Shown here piece after piece: positions 9,475 through 20,284 of a stretch of DNA of 42,171 nucleotides. A model generated the notes under the pieces. That model was given only the letters and a program-made list of their open reading frames with translations. It was not told the origin of the DNA and searched no databases. The position numbers and the translations under genes are program-made. Within the stretch, counting starts at the first letter, position 1, and every line of letters starts with the position of its first letter. The stretch is from Rubrivivax gelatinosus. GTDB taxonomy: Bacteria; Pseudomonadota; Gammaproteobacteria; Burkholderiales; Burkholderiaceae_C. The stretch is taken from NCBI RefSeq assembly GCF_016583785.1, contig NZ_NRRU01000046.1, positions 1-42,171 on the forward strand, in the 5' to 3' direction.

Positions 9475-10487
9475 GCACACGCTCGCCCGAAACCTTCGAC
9501 GTGCTGTGGCTGCAGAGCGGCGGCTGCGGCGGCTGCAGCATGTCGCTGCTGTGCGCCGACAGCAGCGACTTCCCGGCGCTGCTGGCCGACGCCGGCATCC
9601 GGCTGCTGTGGCACCCGTCGCTGTCGCAGGCCAGCGGCACCGAGGTCGTCGCGCTGCTCGAGGACGTGATCGCCGGCCGCGTGAAGGTCGACGCGCTGGT
9701 GCTCGAAGGCGCGCTGCTGCGCGGCCCGAACGGCAGCGGGCGTTTTCACCTGCTGGCCGGCACCGGCGTCGCGATGACGGCCTGGGTGCGGCGCCTGGCC
9801 GGCGTCGTGCGCCACGTCGTCGCGGTCGGTAGCTGCGCCGCCTGGGGCGGCGTCAGCGCCGCCGGCGCCAACCCGACCGAAGCCTGCGGCCTGCAGTACG
9901 AGGACGAAATCGCCGGCGGGCTGCTGGGCGCGGGTTTCCGCGCCGCCGGCGGGCTGCCGGTGGTCAACGTCGCCGGCTGCCCGACGCACCCGGGCTGGGT
10001 CATCGAAACGCTGATGGCGCTGGCCGACGGCAGCCTGGCCGCCGAAGACCTGGACGCGCTGCAGCGCCCGCGTTTCTACGCCGACCAGCTGGTGCACCAC
10101 GGCTGCACACGCAACGAGTACTACGAGTTCAAGGCCAGCGCCGAACAGCCCTCGGACCTGGGCTGCATGATGGAACACCTGGGCTGCAAGGGCACGCAGG
10201 CGCACGCCGACTGCAACACCCGGCTGTGGAACGGCGAAGGCTCGTGCACACGCGGCGGCTACGCCTGCATCAGCTGCACCGAACCCGGCTTCCAGACCCC
10301 CGGCCACGCCTTCGACACCACGCCCAAACTCGCCGGCATCCCGATCGGGCTGCCGACCGACATGCCCAAGGCCTGGTTCGTCGCGCTGTCCTCGCTCGCC
10401 AAGAGCGCGACGCCGCGGCGCGTGAAGCAGAACGCGGTGGCCGACCACCTGGTCGTGCCGCCGGCGATCCGGCGCACGCGCAAATGA
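9471..10487 (+). CDS. hoxB: HoxB/HupU, small subunit of the H2-sensing regulatory hydrogenase
   Basis: This is the Fe-S small subunit of the cytoplasmic regulatory hydrogenase, which senses H2 rather than producing energy. With the GTG start at 9471, overlapping the hoxA stop, it is 338 residues. There is no twin-arginine signal peptide: it starts [21 protein letters not shown], which separates sensors from membrane uptake hydrogenases. Proximal cluster ligands are seen in [19 protein letters not shown] and [10 protein letters not shown]. The other two clusters are in [11 protein letters not shown], the [11 protein letters not shown] stretch, [12 protein letters not shown] and [12 protein letters not shown]. 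The usual upstream ATG in this frame would lie within hoxA, so the GTG is preferred. Confidence 0.9.
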
Positions 10488-10501
10488 AGCCCGGAGCCTG
10501 A

Positions 10502-11956
10502 ATGAGCCGGCTGATCGTCGGGCCCTTCAACCGCGTGGAGGGCGATCTCGAAGTGCGGCTGGATGTCGCCGACGGCCGCGTCGCCTCGGCCGAGGTCGTC
10601 TCGCCGATGTACCGCGGCTTCGAGCAGATGCTGGTCGGCCGCCCGGCGATGGACGCGCTGGTGGTGGTGCCACGCATCTGCGGCATCTGCTCGGTGTCGC
10701 AGTCGGTGGCTGCGGCGCGGGCGCTGGCCGCCGCGGCCGGCGTCACACCGCCGCCCAACGGCGTGCACACGACCAACCTGATGCTGGGCTGCGAAAACGC
10801 GGCCGACCACCTGTCGCACTTCTACCTGTTTTTCCTGCCCGACTTCACCCGCCCGGCCTACGCCGGCCGGCCCTGGTTCGCCGAAGCCGAAGCGCGTTTC
10901 GCCGCGCTCGCCGGCAGCCAGGCGCGGCGGGCGATCGCCGCGCGCCAGCGCTGGTTCGAGCTGCTGGGCACGCTGGGCGGCAAGTGGCCGCACACGCAGA
11001 GCATCCAGCCCGGCGGCAGCTCGCGTGCGATCGAGGCCGCCGAGCGCCTGCGGCTGCTGGCGCGGGTGCGCGAGTTCCGCGCCTTCCTCGAGCACGAGCT
11101 CTTCGCTGCGCCGCTGGAGGAAGTGCTGGCGCTGCGCGATGGCGCGGCGCTGGAACGCTGGCGCGACGCCGCCCCGCGGCGCGGCGACTTCCGGCTCTGG
11201 CTGGAGATCGCCGCCGACCTGCAGCTGCAAACGCTGGGCCCCGGCCCCGGCCGGCTGCTGGGCTACGGCGGCTTCCTGCAGCCCGACGGCAGCCATGCCT
11301 TCCCACCCGGGCTCTGGGAGAACGGCAGCGTCTCGGCGCTGGAGCTGGCGGCGATCAGCGAAGACGCGAGCCACGCCTGGCTGGCCGATTCACCCGACGG
11401 TGCGCTGCACCCCAGCCGCGGCCTGACGCTGCCCGACGCCGACAAAGCCGGCGGCTACACCTGGAACAAGGCGCCGCGGCTGGCCGGGCGTGTCGTCGAG
11501 ACCGGGGCGCTGGCGCGCCAGCTGCTCGCCGGCCAGCCGCTGGTGGCCGACGTGGTGGCGCGCCAGGGCTGCAACGTCGCGACGCGTGTGCTGGCACGGC
11601 TGGTCGAGCTGGCCAGCCTGCCGCTGCTGATGGAGCGTGCGCTGGCGGCGATCGTGCCGCGCGAGCCCTTCCACCGGCCGACACGGCTGCCTGACGAGGG
11701 CGAAGGCTGCGGCCTGACCGAAGCCGCACGCGGTGCGCTCGGCCACTGGGTGCGGCTGGAGCGCGGCCGCATCGCCAACTGGCAGATCGTCGCGCCGACG
11801 AGCTGGAACTTCTCGCCGCGCGACGCCGCCGGCGTGCCCGGTGCACTCGAAGCGGCGCTGGTCGGCACCCCGGTCGCACCCGGCGAGAAGACGCCGGTCG
11901 CGGTGCAGCACGTGGTGCGTTCGTTCGACCCGTGCATGGTCTGCACGGTGCACTAG
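10502..11956 (+). CDS. hoxC: HoxC/HupV, large subunit of the H2-sensing regulatory hydrogenase
   Basis: This is the NiFe active-site subunit of the regulatory hydrogenase. The 484-residue protein has the N-terminal ligands RICGICSVS (Cys60, Cys63) and C-terminal DPCMVCTVH (Cys478, Cys481). It ends exactly at that His. Energy-converting large subunits carry a C-terminal peptide that a protease removes; regulatory ones lack it, as here. FNRVEGDLEVRL and the PNGVHTTNLMLGC region are also typical. It follows hoxB by 14 bases and faces the cbbY stop on the other strand only 10 bases away, with no hairpin between them. Confidence 0.92.
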   Translation: MSRLIVGPFNRVEGDLEVRLDVADGRVASAEVVSPMYRGFEQMLVGRPAMDALVVVPRICGICSVSQSVAAARALAAAAGVTPPPNGVHTTNLMLGCENAADHLSHFYLFFLPDFTRPAYAGRPWFAEAEARFAALAGSQARRAIAARQRWFELLGTLGGKWPHTQSIQPGGSSRAIEAAERLRLLARVREFRAFLEHELFAAPLEEVLALRDGAALERWRDAAPRRGDFRLWLEIAADLQLQTLGPGPGRLLGYGGFLQPDGSHAFPPGLWENGSVSALELAAISEDASHAWLADSPDGALHPSRGLTLPDADKAGGYTWNKAPRLAGRVVETGALARQLLAGQPLVADVVARQGCNVATRVLARLVELASLPLLMERALAAIVPREPFHRPTRLPDEGEGCGLTEAARGALGHWVRLERGRIANWQIVAPTSWNFSPRDAAGVPGALEAALVGTPVAPGEKTPVAVQHVVRSFDPCMVCTVH

Positions 11957-11966
11957 GAAGAAAGAC

Positions 11967-12701
11967 TCAGGCGGCCGCGGCGCTGCCCTGCACCGCCTGC
12001 GCATGCCAGTCGCGCAGCTGCTGCAGGCGCACGCCTTCGAGGCTGGGCAGGTCGCCGACGGTGCCGGGGATCGTCGCCGTGCCGGTGTAGCGGCTGCGCA
12101 CCAGCAGCACCGGCACGCCGGCGGCCACCGCGGCCTCGACGCCCATGCGCGAGTCCTCGACCGCCAGGCAGTCCCGGGGCTCCAGCTGCAGCCGCTCCAG
12201 CACCCAGCGGTAGATGTCGGGCGCGGGCTTCTTGTGCGGCACCGCGTCGCCGGCACCGACGACCTCGAACAGCCGGTGGCCGCGGCCGCCCAGCGTCACG
12301 TCGATCAGCTGGGTGACGTTGGCCGGCGTCGTCGTCGTCGCGATCGCCTGGCGCAGGCCGCCGGCCTGGGCTTCGTCGAGCAGGCGCAGCACACCGGGGC
12401 GCAGGCCGACGGCGCGGCGCGTCAGCAGGTCGACGTAGATCGCGGTCTTGCGCTCGTGCAGCAGCGTCATGCGGCGCAGCGCCTCGGGCGCGGCGGCGGC
12501 CTCGGGGTCGACGCGCTGCAGCCAGGCCATCAGCCGCTCCTTGCCGCCGGTGACCTTGAGCAGGTCGCCGTAGAGCTCGCTGTCCCAGCGCCAGCGCAGC
12601 CCGGCCTCCTTGAACGCGAGGTTGAACGCGACGCGGTGGCCGTGATCCTCGGTTTCGGCCAGGGTGCCGTCGACGTCCCAGAGCAGCGCCTTCAGTGTCA
12701 T
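11967..12701 (-). CDS. cbbY: CbbY, xylulose-1,5-bisphosphate phosphatase (HAD family)
   Basis: This is a HAD-superfamily phosphatase. Red-type CbbY removes the RuBisCO inhibitor xylulose-1,5-bisphosphate (family knowledge). The 244-residue product shows motif I DVDGTLAETE, the segment ATTTTPANV and HKKPAPDIYRWVLERL followed by AVEDSRMGVEAA. These fit the CbbY group better than the PGPase group represented by cbbZ in the same operon. It is the promoter-distal gene of the minus-strand cbb operon, 11 bases after cbbA. It is convergent with hoxC, so read-through would be antisense to hoxC. Confidence 0.88.
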   Translation of the reverse strand: MTLKALLWDVDGTLAETEDHGHRVAFNLAFKEAGLRWRWDSELYGDLLKVTGGKERLMAWLQRVDPEAAAAPEALRRMTLLHERKTAIYVDLLTRRAVGLRPGVLRLLDEAQAGGLRQAIATTTTPANVTQLIDVTLGGRGHRLFEVVGAGDAVPHKKPAPDIYRWVLERLQLEPRDCLAVEDSRMGVEAAVAAGVPVLLVRSRYTGTATIPGTVGDLPSLEGVRLQQLRDWHAQAVQGSAAAA

Positions 12702-12712
12702 CTTCGCATCCC

Positions 12713-13738
12713 TCAGGCCGCGCGGGCTTTCGGCTGCGCGAGCATGCGGGAGGCCTGTCCCGCACAGCCGAAGGCCTCGAAGCGGGCCCGGCAGATGTCA
12801 CGCGCAGCCGCGGTCGCGGCTTTCAAAAAGGCGCGAGGATCGAATTCTTCGGGCTTTTCCGCCATGACTTTTCGCATGGCGCCGGTCATCGCGAGGCGGA
12901 TGTCGGTGTCGATGTTGATCTTTCTCACACCGTGGCGGATGCCGCGCACGATCTCCTCGACCGGCACGCCATAGGTCTCGCGGATGCTGCCGCCGTGTTC
13001 GCGGATCACCGCCAGCCACTCCTGCGGCACGCTGGAGCTGCCGTGCATCACCAGATGCGTGTTCGGGATGCGGGCGTGGATCGCGGCGATGCGCTCGATC
13101 GCCAGGATGTCGCCGGTGGGCTGGCGCGTGAACTTGTAGGCGCCGTGGCTGGTGCCGATGGCGATCGCGAGCGCGTCGACGCCGGTGCGGGCGACGAAGT
13201 CGGCGGCCTGCTCCGGGTCGGTCAGCAGCTGCGAGTGGTCGAGCACACCTTCGGCGCCGACACCGTCTTCCTCGCCGGCGGTGCCGGTCTCCAGCGAGCC
13301 GAGGCAGCCGAGCTCGCCTTCGACGCTGACGCCGACCGCACGTGCGATCTCGACGACGCGGCGCGTGACCTCGACGTTGTAGTCGTAGCTCGCCGGCGTC
13401 TTCTGGTCCTCGCGCAGCGAGCCGTCCATCATCACGCTGGTGAAGCCCGAGCGGATGGCCTGCACGCAGACCGCGGGCGAAGCGCCGTGGTCCTGGTGCA
13501 GGCAGATCGGCGTCGCCGGGTACTGCTCGACGGCGGCTTCGACCAGCTTGCGCAGAAAGGGCTCGCCGGCGTATTTGCGCGCGCCGGCGCTGGCCTGCAG
13601 GATCACCGGCGCGTCGCAGGCTTGCGCTGCCTGCAGGATCGCCTGGATCTGCTCCATGTTGTTGACGTTGAAGGCGGGCACGCCGTAGTCGTGTTCGGCG
13701 GCATGGTCGAGCAGCGGGCGCAGCGCGATGAGGGGCAT
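12713..13738 (-). CDS. cbbA: CbbA, class II fructose/sedoheptulose-bisphosphate aldolase
   Basis: It condenses triose phosphates to fructose-1,6-bisphosphate, and erythrose-4-phosphate with DHAP to sedoheptulose bisphosphate, in the Calvin cycle. The 341-residue class II (metal-dependent) enzyme has [10 protein letters not shown], zinc ligands in HQDHGAS, the acidic [14 protein letters not shown], the glycine-rich [22 protein letters not shown] and [16 protein letters not shown] precedes the ATG in the 60-base space after cbbZ. It is part of the minus-strand cbb operon. Confidence 0.95.
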   Translation of the reverse strand: MPLIALRPLLDHAAEHDYGVPAFNVNNMEQIQAILQAAQACDAPVILQASAGARKYAGEPFLRKLVEAAVEQYPATPICLHQDHGASPAVCVQAIRSGFTSVMMDGSLREDQKTPASYDYNVEVTRRVVEIARAVGVSVEGELGCLGSLETGTAGEEDGVGAEGVLDHSQLLTDPEQAADFVARTGVDALAIAIGTSHGAYKFTRQPTGDILAIERIAAIHARIPNTHLVMHGSSSVPQEWLAVIREHGGSIRETYGVPVEEIVRGIRHGVRKINIDTDIRLAMTGAMRKVMAEKPEEFDPRAFLKAATAAARDICRARFEAFGCAGQASRMLAQPKARAA

Positions 13739-13798
13739 GGTGACTCCTGCGTCGTAAAGGCAACGGGGGTGCCGGCGCGCAGGTCGCCGGCGGCGGGA

Positions 13799-14464
13799 TC
13801 AGTGGATGGACTGCCGGTCCGCGCCACCGGCCAGCGCCTGCGGATCGAGCTCCGCCAGCGTGGCGACGAAGGCGTCGGGGCGGTCGGCGCCGGCGAACTC
13901 GCCCGCCGGGTAGCCGTGGCCGACGACCCAGGCGCGCAAGCCCGCGGCGCGTGCGGTGCGCACGTCGGTGACCGAGTCGCCGAGCAGCGCCGCTTCGTCG
14001 GCCGGCACGTCGAGCGCGGCCAGCGCGTGGCCGGCCACCGCCGGGTCGGGCTTGCGCACCGCCAGCGAGTCGCCGGCGACGAGCAGGTCGAACAGGTCGG
14101 CGATGTCGTGCCGCGCCAGCAGCCGGTGGGCGAAGGCGGCTTCCTTGTTCGTCAGCAGCGCCAGCCGCACGCCGTCGTCGGCCAGGCGCTGCAGCAGCTC
14201 GCGCGCACCCGGGAACAGCGTGCTGTGCAGACCGCAGATCTCGCCGTAGACGAGCGAGAAGTGCTGCCAGACGGCCTCGCTGACCGGGCCGCCGAAGGCC
14301 TTCTCCAGCAGCGCACGCGCGCCGTCGCCGATCCAGCCGCGCACCGTGGCTTCGTCGACCGGTTCACGGCCCGAGGCGCGCAGCGTGGCGTTGAGCGCCA
14401 GCGCGAGTTCAGGGGCGGTGTCGACGAGCGTGCCGTCGAGGTCGATCAGCAGGGCGCGCAGCAT
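13799..14464 (-). CDS. cbbZ: CbbZ, phosphoglycolate phosphatase
   Basis: It hydrolyses 2-phosphoglycolate made by the oxygenase activity of RuBisCO. The product is 221 residues with the ATG at 14464, preceded by AAGGAG. HAD motifs are visible: DLDGTLVDTAPEL (motif I), LALLTNKEAAF (motif II), VRKPDPAVAGHAL and LLGDSVTDVRTARAAG (motifs III/IV). The frame is open further upstream, but only as a shadow of cbbT. It lies 23 bases downstream of cbbT in the operon. It is distinguished from cbbY by the GDSxTD motif and overall similarity to Gph. Confidence 0.92.
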   Translation of the reverse strand: MLRALLIDLDGTLVDTAPELALALNATLRASGREPVDEATVRGWIGDGARALLEKAFGGPVSEAVWQHFSLVYGEICGLHSTLFPGARELLQRLADDGVRLALLTNKEAAFAHRLLARHDIADLFDLLVAGDSLAVRKPDPAVAGHALAALDVPADEAALLGDSVTDVRTARAAGLRAWVVGHGYPAGEFAGADRPDAFVATLAELDPQALAGGADRQSIH

Positions 14465-14487
14465 GGAGGGCTCCTTCGAGAAGGACG

Positions 14488-16491
14488 TCAGCCGAGCAGG
14501 CCGCGCACGGCCTCGGCCACCCGTTCGGCGGTGATGCCGAAGTGTTGGTACAGCACCGGCGCCGGCGCCGATTCGCCGAAGCTGGCGATGCCGACGACGG
14601 CACCGCGGCGGCCGACGTACTTGCGCCAGAAGTCGGGGTGCGCGGCTTCGACCGCCACCGCCGGCAGATCCGGCGGCAGCACGGCGTCGATGTAGGCCGC
14701 GTCCTGGCGGTCGAAGACCGAGGTGCTCGGCATCGAGACCACCCGCACCGGCACGCCCTCGGCGGCCAGCGCCGCCTGCGCCTGCAGCGCCAGCTGCAGC
14801 TCGCTGCCGGTGCCGATGATCACGGCGCGTGCGCCGGCGGCGTCGGCGAGCACGTAGCCGCCGCAGGCGATCTCGGCCAGGCGGCTGGCGTCCGCCGCCG
14901 GCGCCAGGTTCTGGCGCGACAGCGCCAGCGCCGTCGGGCCGTCGTGGCGTTCGATCGCGCTCGCCCAGGCGACCGCGGTCTCGGCGGTGTCGGCCGGGCG
15001 CCAGACGTCCAGCCCCGGGATCAGGCGCAGCGACGGCACGTGTTCGACGCTCTGGTGCGTCGGCCCGTCTTCGCCCAGGCCGATCGAGTCGTGGGTGAAG
15101 ACGTGGATCACGCGCTGCTTCATCAGCGCCGCCATGCGGATCGCGTTGCGGCTGTAGTCGCTGAAAGTCAGGAAGGTGCCGCCGTAGGGGATGAAGCCGC
15201 CGTGCAGCGCCATGCCGTTGAGCGCGGCGGCCATGCCGAACTCGCGCACGCCCCAGCTCAGGTGGTTGCCCGGCCGGTCGCGGCCGGCGATGACGCAGCC
15301 CTTGAAGTTGGTCAGGTTGGAGCCGGTCAGGTCGGCCGAGCCGCCGAAGATCTCCGGCAGCAGCGGCGCCAGCGCGTCCAGAGCCAGCTGGCTGGCCTTG
15401 CGCGTGGCGACGGTGCCGGCCGAAGCGGCGAGTCTGGCGACGGCTTCGGCGGCACGTTCGACGTAACCGGCCGGCAGTTCGCCGGCCATGCGGCGTTCGA
15501 ACTCGGCGGCCTGCTCCGGGTACGCGGCACGGTAGGCGGCCAGGCGCTGGGTCCAGTCGGCGTGCGCGGCGGCGCCGCGTTCGTGCTGGTCCCAGGCGGC
15601 ACGCAGCTCGTCGGGGATCTCGAACGGACCCCAGGGCCAGTCGAGTGCCTGGCGCATCGCCGCGACCTCGGCCGTGCCCAGCGGCGCGCCGTGCACATCG
15701 TGGCCGCCGGCCTTGTTCGGTGCGCCCTTGCCGATCTTCGTCTTGCAGACGATCAGCGTCGGCTTGCCGTCGGCGGCGTCGCCCTGGGCACGCGCCTGGC
15801 TCATCGCGGCGTCGAGCGCGGCGGCGTCGTGGCCGTCGATCGGGCCGATGACGTGCCAGCCGTAGGCGCGGAAGCGCGCGGGCGTGTCGTCGGTGAACCA
15901 GCCGTCGACGTGGCCGTCGATCGAGATGCCGTTGTCGTCGTAGAGCGCGACCAGCTTGGACAGGCGCAGCGTGCCGGCGAGCGAGCAGGCTTCGTGGCTG
16001 ATGCCTTCCATCAGGCAGCCGTCGCCGTGGAAGACCCAGGTGCGGTGGTCGACGAGCGTGTGGCCGGGGCGGTTGAACTCGGCCGCCAGCAGCTTCTCGG
16101 CCAGCGCCATGCCGACCGCGTTCGCCAGGCCCTGGCCCAGCGGGCCGGTCGTGGTCTCGACGCCCGGGGTGACGCCGACCTCGGGGTGGCCGGCGGTCTT
16201 GCTGTGCAGCTGGCGGAAGTGCTTCAGTTCGTCCAGCGGCAGGTCGTAGCCGCTGAGGTGCAGCAGGCCGTAGATCAGCATCGACGCGTGGCCGTTGCTG
16301 AGCACGAACCGGTCGCGGTCGGCCCAGGCGGGAGCGGCCGGGTCGTGGCGCAGATGGCGCGTCCACAGCACCGTGGCCATCTCGGCCATGCCCATCGGCG
16401 CGCCGGGGTGGCCGCTCTTGGCGGCCTCGACGGCGTCGACGGCCAGCACGCGCAGCGCGTCGGCCAGGCGGGTGGTGGTGGGTGCTGCCAT
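14488..16491 (-). CDS. cbbT: CbbT, transketolase
   Basis: This thiamine-diphosphate enzyme moves two-carbon units in the regeneration phase of the Calvin cycle. With the ATG at 16491 it is 667 residues, the usual size. Motifs: [18 protein letters not shown] near the N-terminus, the ThDP-binding [13 protein letters not shown] with [43 protein letters not shown] and [10 protein letters not shown]. The start overlaps the cbbP stop by the ATGA arrangement, so the two are translationally coupled. A longer reading frame extends upstream but is a shadow of cbbP. Confidence 0.95.
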   Translation of the reverse strand: MAAPTTTRLADALRVLAVDAVEAAKSGHPGAPMGMAEMATVLWTRHLRHDPAAPAWADRDRFVLSNGHASMLIYGLLHLSGYDLPLDELKHFRQLHSKTAGHPEVGVTPGVETTTGPLGQGLANAVGMALAEKLLAAEFNRPGHTLVDHRTWVFHGDGCLMEGISHEACSLAGTLRLSKLVALYDDNGISIDGHVDGWFTDDTPARFRAYGWHVIGPIDGHDAAALDAAMSQARAQGDAADGKPTLIVCKTKIGKGAPNKAGGHDVHGAPLGTAEVAAMRQALDWPWGPFEIPDELRAAWDQHERGAAAHADWTQRLAAYRAAYPEQAAEFERRMAGELPAGYVERAAEAVARLAASAGTVATRKASQLALDALAPLLPEIFGGSADLTGSNLTNFKGCVIAGRDRPGNHLSWGVREFGMAAALNGMALHGGFIPYGGTFLTFSDYSRNAIRMAALMKQRVIHVFTHDSIGLGEDGPTHQSVEHVPSLRLIPGLDVWRPADTAETAVAWASAIERHDGPTALALSRQNLAPAADASRLAEIACGGYVLADAAGARAVIIGTGSELQLALQAQAALAAEGVPVRVVSMPSTSVFDRQDAAYIDAVLPPDLPAVAVEAAHPDFWRKYVGRRGAVVGIASFGESAPAPVLYQHFGITAERVAEAVRGLLG

Positions 16492-17375
16492 CACAGAGCC
16501 CCCAGCGCGCGCTTGCGCCGTTCCATCATGCGCCAGATGAAGGGCGTGAAGATCAGCTGCATCGCCAGCTCCATCTTGCCGCCCGGCACGACGATGGTGT
16601 TGGCGCGCGACATCCACGAGTCGTTGATCATGTTCAGCAGGTAGGGGAAGTCGATGCCCTTCGGGTTCGAGAAGCGGATCACGCACAGGCTCTCGTCGGC
16701 GCAGGGGATGTCGCGCGAGATGAAGGGGTTGGAGGTGTCGACCACCGGCACCCGCTGGAAGTTGACGTGCGTGTGCGTGAACTGCGGGACGATGTAGTGC
16801 ACGTAGTCGGGCATGCGCCGCAGGATGGTGTCGGTCACGGCCTCGGTCGAGTAGCCGCGCACGTTCTTGTCGCGGTAGATCTTCTGGATCCACTCCAGGT
16901 TGATGACCGGCACGACGCCGATCAGCAGGTCCGGGTAGCGCGCGATGTCGACCTCGGGCGTCACGACGGCGCCGTGCAGGCCTTCGTAGAACAGCAGGTC
17001 GGTGCCGGGCTCGATGTCTTCCCAGTCGGTGAAGGTGCCGGGCTCCTGGCCGTAGGGCGCGGCCTCGACCGGGTCGTGCAGGTACTTGCGCGAGCGGCCG
17101 GTGCCGGTCTCGCCGTAGCTGCGGAACAGCTGCTCGAGCTCGCTGAACATGTTGTTCTCGGGCCCGAAGTGGCTGAAGTGCTTGTTGCCGACTTTCTCGG
17201 CTTCGGCCAGCTTGGCGCGCATCTCGGTGCGGTCGTAGCGGTGGAAGCTGTCGCCTTCGATGACGGCGGCCTTGACCTTCTCGCGCCGGAAGATGTTGCT
17301 GAAGGTGCGCGTCACCGAGGTGGTGCCGGCGCCGGACGAACCGGTGATCGAGATGATGGGGTGGCGTTCGGACAT
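16491..17375 (-). CDS. cbbP: CbbP, phosphoribulokinase
   Basis: It phosphorylates ribulose-5-phosphate to the RuBisCO substrate ribulose-1,5-bisphosphate. The 294-residue length and the P-loop [11 protein letters not shown] match the proteobacterial class I enzyme. Further family segments are [36 protein letters not shown] and [18 protein letters not shown]. It lies 13 bases after cbbF and overlaps cbbT. In this class activity is often controlled by NADH and AMP (family knowledge). Confidence 0.96.
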   Translation of the reverse strand: MSERHPIISITGSSGAGTTSVTRTFSNIFRREKVKAAVIEGDSFHRYDRTEMRAKLAEAEKVGNKHFSHFGPENNMFSELEQLFRSYGETGTGRSRKYLHDPVEAAPYGQEPGTFTDWEDIEPGTDLLFYEGLHGAVVTPEVDIARYPDLLIGVVPVINLEWIQKIYRDKNVRGYSTEAVTDTILRRMPDYVHYIVPQFTHTHVNFQRVPVVDTSNPFISRDIPCADESLCVIRFSNPKGIDFPYLLNMINDSWMSRANTIVVPGGKMELAMQLIFTPFIWRMMERRKRALGAL

Positions 17376-17388
17376 GGCGTTCTCTCTT

Positions 17389-18483
17389 TTAGTCTCGGAA
17401 CAGGCTGCGTTCGGCGAACAGCGGATTCACCGGCTCACGTTCGGCGGGCTCGTGGTGGTAGCGCTCGATGCGCTCGACCTCGTTCTTCGAGCCGAACACC
17501 AGGCCGATGCGCTGGTGCAGCGAACTCGGCTTGACGCCCAGCACCGGCTGGCGCCCGGTGGACGCGCGGCCGCCGGCCTGCTCCATCACGAACCCGATCG
17601 GGTTGGCTTCGTACAGCAGGCGCAGCCGGCCGGGTTTGGCCGGGTCCTTGGTGTCGCGCGGGTACATGAAGACGCCGCCGCGCATCAGGATGCGGTGCGC
17701 CTCGGCCACCATGCTGGCGATCCAGCGCATGTTGAAGTCGCGCCCGCGCGGGCCGGTCTTGCCGGCCAGGCATTCGTCGACGTAGCGCTTGACCGGCGGC
17801 TCCCAGAAGCGGCTGTTGGAGCTGTTGATCGCGAACTCGTGCGTGTCCGCGGGCACACGCAGGTTCGGGTGCGTCAGCACGAACTCGCCCAGGTTGTGGT
17901 TCAGCGTGAAGCCGGCGACGCCGTTGCCGACCGTCAGCACCAGCATCGTTACCGGGCCGTAGATCGCATAGCCGGCAGCCACCTGTTCGGCGCCGGGCTG
18001 CAGGAAGTCGTCGACCGTGACCTCGCGGCCGGAGTCGATCAGTTCCTTCGGTGCGCGCAGGATCGAGAACACGCTGCCGACCGAGACGTTGACGTCGATG
18101 TTGCTCGAGCCGTCCAGCGGGTCGAAGGTCAGCAGGTACTTGCCGCGCGGATAGTTGGCCGGGATCTGGTGCGGCGCTTCCATCTCTTCCGACGCCATGC
18201 CCGCGAGGTGGCCGTTCCACTCGTTCATGCGCATGAAGATCTCGTTGGACAGCACGTCCAGCGGTTTCTGCACCTCGCCCTGCACGTTGACGTCGCCGCC
18301 GACGGCCGTGACCTGCGGCGTCAGCGAGTCGCCGAGCGTGCCGAAGGAGACGATGCGGGCGATGGCCTTGCAGGCCAGCGAGATGTCGAGGATCAGCGCG
18401 TTGAGGTCGCCGCTGGCGCTCGGGAAGCGGCGACGCTCCTCGATCAGGTAGCGCGTCAGCGTCCAGCGTTGGGACAAGGGCAT
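17389..18483 (-). CDS. cbbF: CbbF, fructose-1,6-bisphosphatase class I
   Basis: It dephosphorylates fructose-1,6-bisphosphate, and probably the sedoheptulose homologue, in the Calvin cycle. The 364-residue protein has [21 protein letters not shown], cut here as [13 protein letters not shown] with its metal-binding Asp residues, then [28 protein letters not shown] and [10 protein letters not shown]. These are class I signatures. GGAAAG lies ahead of the ATG. It lies between cbbX and cbbP in the minus-strand operon. Confidence 0.95.
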   Translation of the reverse strand: MPLSQRWTLTRYLIEERRRFPSASGDLNALILDISLACKAIARIVSFGTLGDSLTPQVTAVGGDVNVQGEVQKPLDVLSNEIFMRMNEWNGHLAGMASEEMEAPHQIPANYPRGKYLLTFDPLDGSSNIDVNVSVGSVFSILRAPKELIDSGREVTVDDFLQPGAEQVAAGYAIYGPVTMLVLTVGNGVAGFTLNHNLGEFVLTHPNLRVPADTHEFAINSSNSRFWEPPVKRYVDECLAGKTGPRGRDFNMRWIASMVAEAHRILMRGGVFMYPRDTKDPAKPGRLRLLYEANPIGFVMEQAGGRASTGRQPVLGVKPSSLHQRIGLVFGSKNEVERIERYHHEPAEREPVNPLFAERSLFRD

Positions 18484-18518
18484 GGTGGGCTTTCCGACGG
18501 GGTTTGAAAGCGGGTGCG

Positions 18519-19469
18519 TCAGGCCGGGTGGAACAGCCGGCTGGCGCGTATGTCTTCGGGCGCGAGGGTCGTCAGGTCGGCCTCGGTCAAAGCGCGGTCA
18601 CGTTCGGCGAACAGGCGCGAGGCCTGGCGCAGGCGCATGCGGTCGAGCGCGTTGCGCACGCTGCGTGCGTTGGCGAAGTTGGGCTGGGCCAGGCGCAGCT
18701 CCAGGTATTCGGCGAAGGCCTCGCGTGTGCCGGCACCGAAGCGGTAGTTCATGCCGGCGGTCATGCGGTCGGCGATCTGCAGCAGTTCCTCGCCCGAATA
18801 GTCGGGGAAGTCGAGGTGGTGCGCGATGCGCGAGCTCATGCCCGGGTTGGACTTGAAGAAGGTGTCCATCCGGTCCTTGTAGCCGGCGAGGATCACGACC
18901 AGGTCGTCGCGCTGGTTCTCCATCACCTGCAGCAGGATCTCGATCGCTTCCTGGCCGTAGTCGCGTTCGTTCTCGGGTCGGTAGAGGTAGTAGGCCTCGT
19001 CGATGAAGAGCACGCCGCCCATCGCCTTCTTCAGCACTTCCTTGGTCTTGGGCGCGGTGTGGCCGATGTACTGGCCGACGAGGTCGTCGCGTGTCACCGC
19101 GACGAGGTGGCCTTTGCGCACGTAGCCCAGGCGGTGAAGGATCTCGGCCATGCGCATCGCCACCGTCGTCTTGCCGGTGCCGGGGTTGCCGGTGAAGCAC
19201 ATGTGCAGGCTGGGCATCTGCGCCGCCAGGCCCAGGTTCAGGCGCAGCTTGTCGATGACCAGCAGCGCGGCGATGTCGCGGATGCGCTGCTTGACCGGCG
19301 CCAGGCCGACGAGGTCGTTCTCGAGCTCGTCCATCACCGCCTCGACCTGGCTTTGCGCCAGCACCTCGCCGACGGTGCGCGGCACCGGCTTGGTCTCTTC
19401 GGCGGCGCTCGCCGCGGCGACGGCGGCGGCCGTGGTGGAGCCGGGGATGGTGTAGAGCGGCGCGGCCAT
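18519..19469 (-). CDS. cbbX: CbbX, red-type RuBisCO activase
   Basis: CbbX is a hexameric AAA+ remodeller that pulls on the C-terminal tail of red-type RuBisCO large subunits to release inhibitory sugar phosphates. The 316-residue protein has Walker [12 protein letters not shown], Walker [13 protein letters not shown], the sensor region [12 protein letters not shown] and the arginine-finger region [17 protein letters not shown]. The N-terminus has an Ala/Thr-rich leader before the AAA+ domain. It overlaps the end of rpe (ATGA). Its presence agrees with the form IC RuBisCO and CbbY in the same operon. Confidence 0.95.
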   Translation of the reverse strand: MAAPLYTIPGSTTAAAVAAASAAEETKPVPRTVGEVLAQSQVEAVMDELENDLVGLAPVKQRIRDIAALLVIDKLRLNLGLAAQMPSLHMCFTGNPGTGKTTVAMRMAEILHRLGYVRKGHLVAVTRDDLVGQYIGHTAPKTKEVLKKAMGGVLFIDEAYYLYRPENERDYGQEAIEILLQVMENQRDDLVVILAGYKDRMDTFFKSNPGMSSRIAHHLDFPDYSGEELLQIADRMTAGMNYRFGAGTREAFAEYLELRLAQPNFANARSVRNALDRMRLRQASRLFAERDRALTEADLTTLAPEDIRASRLFHPA

Positions 19470-20146
19470 CAGACGAGCTCCGCCTGGTTCACGCGGCCGA
19501 GTTCGGCGCGCATCGCGGCGATCACCGCGGCGTAGTCGGGCTGGCTGAAGATCGCGCTGCCGGCGACGAAGGTGTCGGCGCCGGCGTCGGCGACACGGCG
19601 GATGTTGTCGACCTTGATGCCGCCGTCGACTTCGAGCCGGATGTCGCGTCCCGAGGCGTCGATGATGCGGCGCGCCTGCTCGATCTTCTTCAGCGCGCTC
19701 TCGATGAAGCTCTGGCCGCCGAAGCCCGGGTTGACGCTCATGATCAGCACCAGGTCGACCTTGTCGATCACCCAGTCCAGCACGTCCAGCGGCGTGGCCG
19801 GGTTGAACACCAGCCCGGCCTGGCAGCCTTCGGCCTTGATCAGTTGCAGCGTGCGGTCGACGTGGGTGCTGGCGTCGGGGTGGAAGCTCACCAGGTCGGC
19901 GCCGGCCTTGGCGAAGGCGGTGGCCAGCGCGTCGACCGGCTGCACCATCAGGTGCACGTCGATGGGCGCCTCGGTGTGCTTGCGCAGCGCCTGGCAGACC
20001 ATGGGGCCGAAGGTCAGGTTCGGCACGTAATGGTTGTCCATCACGTCGAAGTGGATCCAGTCGGCGCCGGCGGCGACGACCGCTCGCACCTCCTCGCCGA
20101 GGCGGGCGAAGTCGGCTGACAGGATGGACGGTGCGATGCGGTACAT
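19469..20146 (-). CDS. cbbE: CbbE/Rpe, ribulose-phosphate 3-epimerase
   Basis: It interconverts xylulose-5-phosphate and ribulose-5-phosphate for regeneration of the CO2 acceptor. The 225-residue TIM barrel has the expected segments: [34 protein letters not shown], the catalytic Asp in [19 protein letters not shown] and [10 protein letters not shown]. It comes between cbbS and cbbX in transcription order. About 230 bases of non-coding sequence with a GC-rich repeat separate it from cbbS, so its mRNA may be processed or separately started. Confidence 0.94.
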   Translation of the reverse strand: MYRIAPSILSADFARLGEEVRAVVAAGADWIHFDVMDNHYVPNLTFGPMVCQALRKHTEAPIDVHLMVQPVDALATAFAKAGADLVSFHPDASTHVDRTLQLIKAEGCQAGLVFNPATPLDVLDWVIDKVDLVLIMSVNPGFGGQSFIESALKKIEQARRIIDASGRDIRLEVDGGIKVDNIRRVADAGADTFVAGSAIFSQPDYAAVIAAMRAELGRVNQAELV

Positions 20147-20284
20147 GCGGTGTTCCAGGCTTTGCAGATGAATGCCGGCGCCTGTTCGGCGTCTAGGAAG
20201 CGGTCCCGTTCGCGCTCACACCCAGGCCTCGCTCGGCGCTCAAACTGGGCCACCCCAGGCGCACCAGACCGAACCTCGGCCAGC

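Noticed and set aside
12695..14695. Long plus-strand open frame (666 codons) across cbbA and cbbZ
   Set aside because: It is a composition-driven antisense shadow. The minus-strand genes have clear family motifs, and the plus-strand translation is Ala/Gly/Asp/Arg-rich with no recognisable domain.
14542..16644. Plus-strand open frame of 700 codons opposite cbbT
   Set aside because: Antisense shadow of transketolase, caused by high third-position GC. No motifs.
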